From Pseudomonadota bacterium (lineage in GTDB: Bacteria; Pseudomonadota; Gammaproteobacteria; Burkholderiales; Ferrovaceae), in assembly GCA_021828575.1 (NCBI GenBank), contig JAJZEL010000196.1, forward strand, positions 1-15,973: a stretch of 15,973 bases of DNA, in the 5' to 3' direction. Positions 15,894-15,973 of the stretch are shown here, in pieces (the first letter of the stretch is position 1; every line of letters starts with the position of its first letter). The notes beneath the pieces were generated by a model, which was not told where the DNA came from, made no database searches, and was given only the letters and a program-made list of their open reading frames with translations. A program made the translations under genes and the position numbers.

Positions 15894-15941
15894 GATAACC
15901 TGCCGCCCATCAATAAAAATGGCCCGATTCTTGCTTCTTAT

Positions 15942-15969
15942 TTGACGTATCCTGGGTTTGTGATTTAAC
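15942..15969 (+). promoter_or_regulatory. Possible outward promoter at the right edge
   Basis: TTGACG (15942-15947, five of six for a -35) is followed after 16 bp by TTTAAC (15964-15969, four of six for a -10). A TG two bases before the -10 (15961-15962) makes it an extended type. It would drive a plus-strand gene outside the window, divergent from tyrS. The rest of the tyrS leader (15884-15941) shows no clear minus-strand promoter, hairpin or T-box-like structure. Confidence 0.35.
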
Positions 15970-15973
15970 CAAC

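Overview
The window is a compact stretch of bacterial chromosome, about 16 kb and moderately GC-rich by eye. It holds thirteen protein-coding genes and almost no intergenic DNA. Gene content and order suggest a betaproteobacterium: metK-ahcY-metF facing lpxL-dapF-DUF484-xerC, with cca, a MidA-type methyltransferase, ttcA and tyrS nearby. This arrangement recalls Nitrosomonadales or Ferrovales-like lineages, but the genus cannot be fixed from sequence reading alone. No RNA genes, insertion sequences, CRISPR arrays or prophage genes were seen.

Left part (1-4331): the 3' part of cca (tRNA CCA-adding enzyme, cut by the window edge) converges on and overlaps a MidA-family methyltransferase gene. 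That gene is divergent from ttcA (tRNA 2-thiocytidine synthesis), and their start codons lie only 6 bp apart. ttcA is followed 22 bp later by a class V aminotransferase of the alanine/serine-glyoxylate type.

Middle (4348-7693, minus strand): metK-ahcY-metF forms a tight methyl-cycle operon. MetK makes S-adenosylmethionine, AhcY removes S-adenosylhomocysteine after methyl transfer, and MetF supplies methyl-tetrahydrofolate for remaking methionine. The Shine-Dalgarno sequence of each downstream gene overlaps the stop codon of the gene before it. A probable extended -10 promoter lies before metK. Divergent from it, on the plus strand (7753-11105), runs lpxL (lipid A acyltransferase), dapF (diaminopimelate epimerase), a DUF484 gene and xerC (chromosome dimer resolution).

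Right part (11113-15883, minus strand): tyrS, a MATE-family efflux transporter and a TonB-dependent outer-membrane receptor are joined by overlapping stop and start codons (TTGA, then ATGA). The receptor and exporter look like an accessory pair riding behind a housekeeping gene, and they are the best lead in the window for something not yet described. The last 90 bases are the tyrS leader and carry a possible promoter pointing out of the window.

Other points of interest are a CCA-adding enzyme whose HD phosphohydrolase motifs appear deleted and several extreme gene-packing arrangements. No wholly new system is evident; most of the window is conserved housekeeping DNA.
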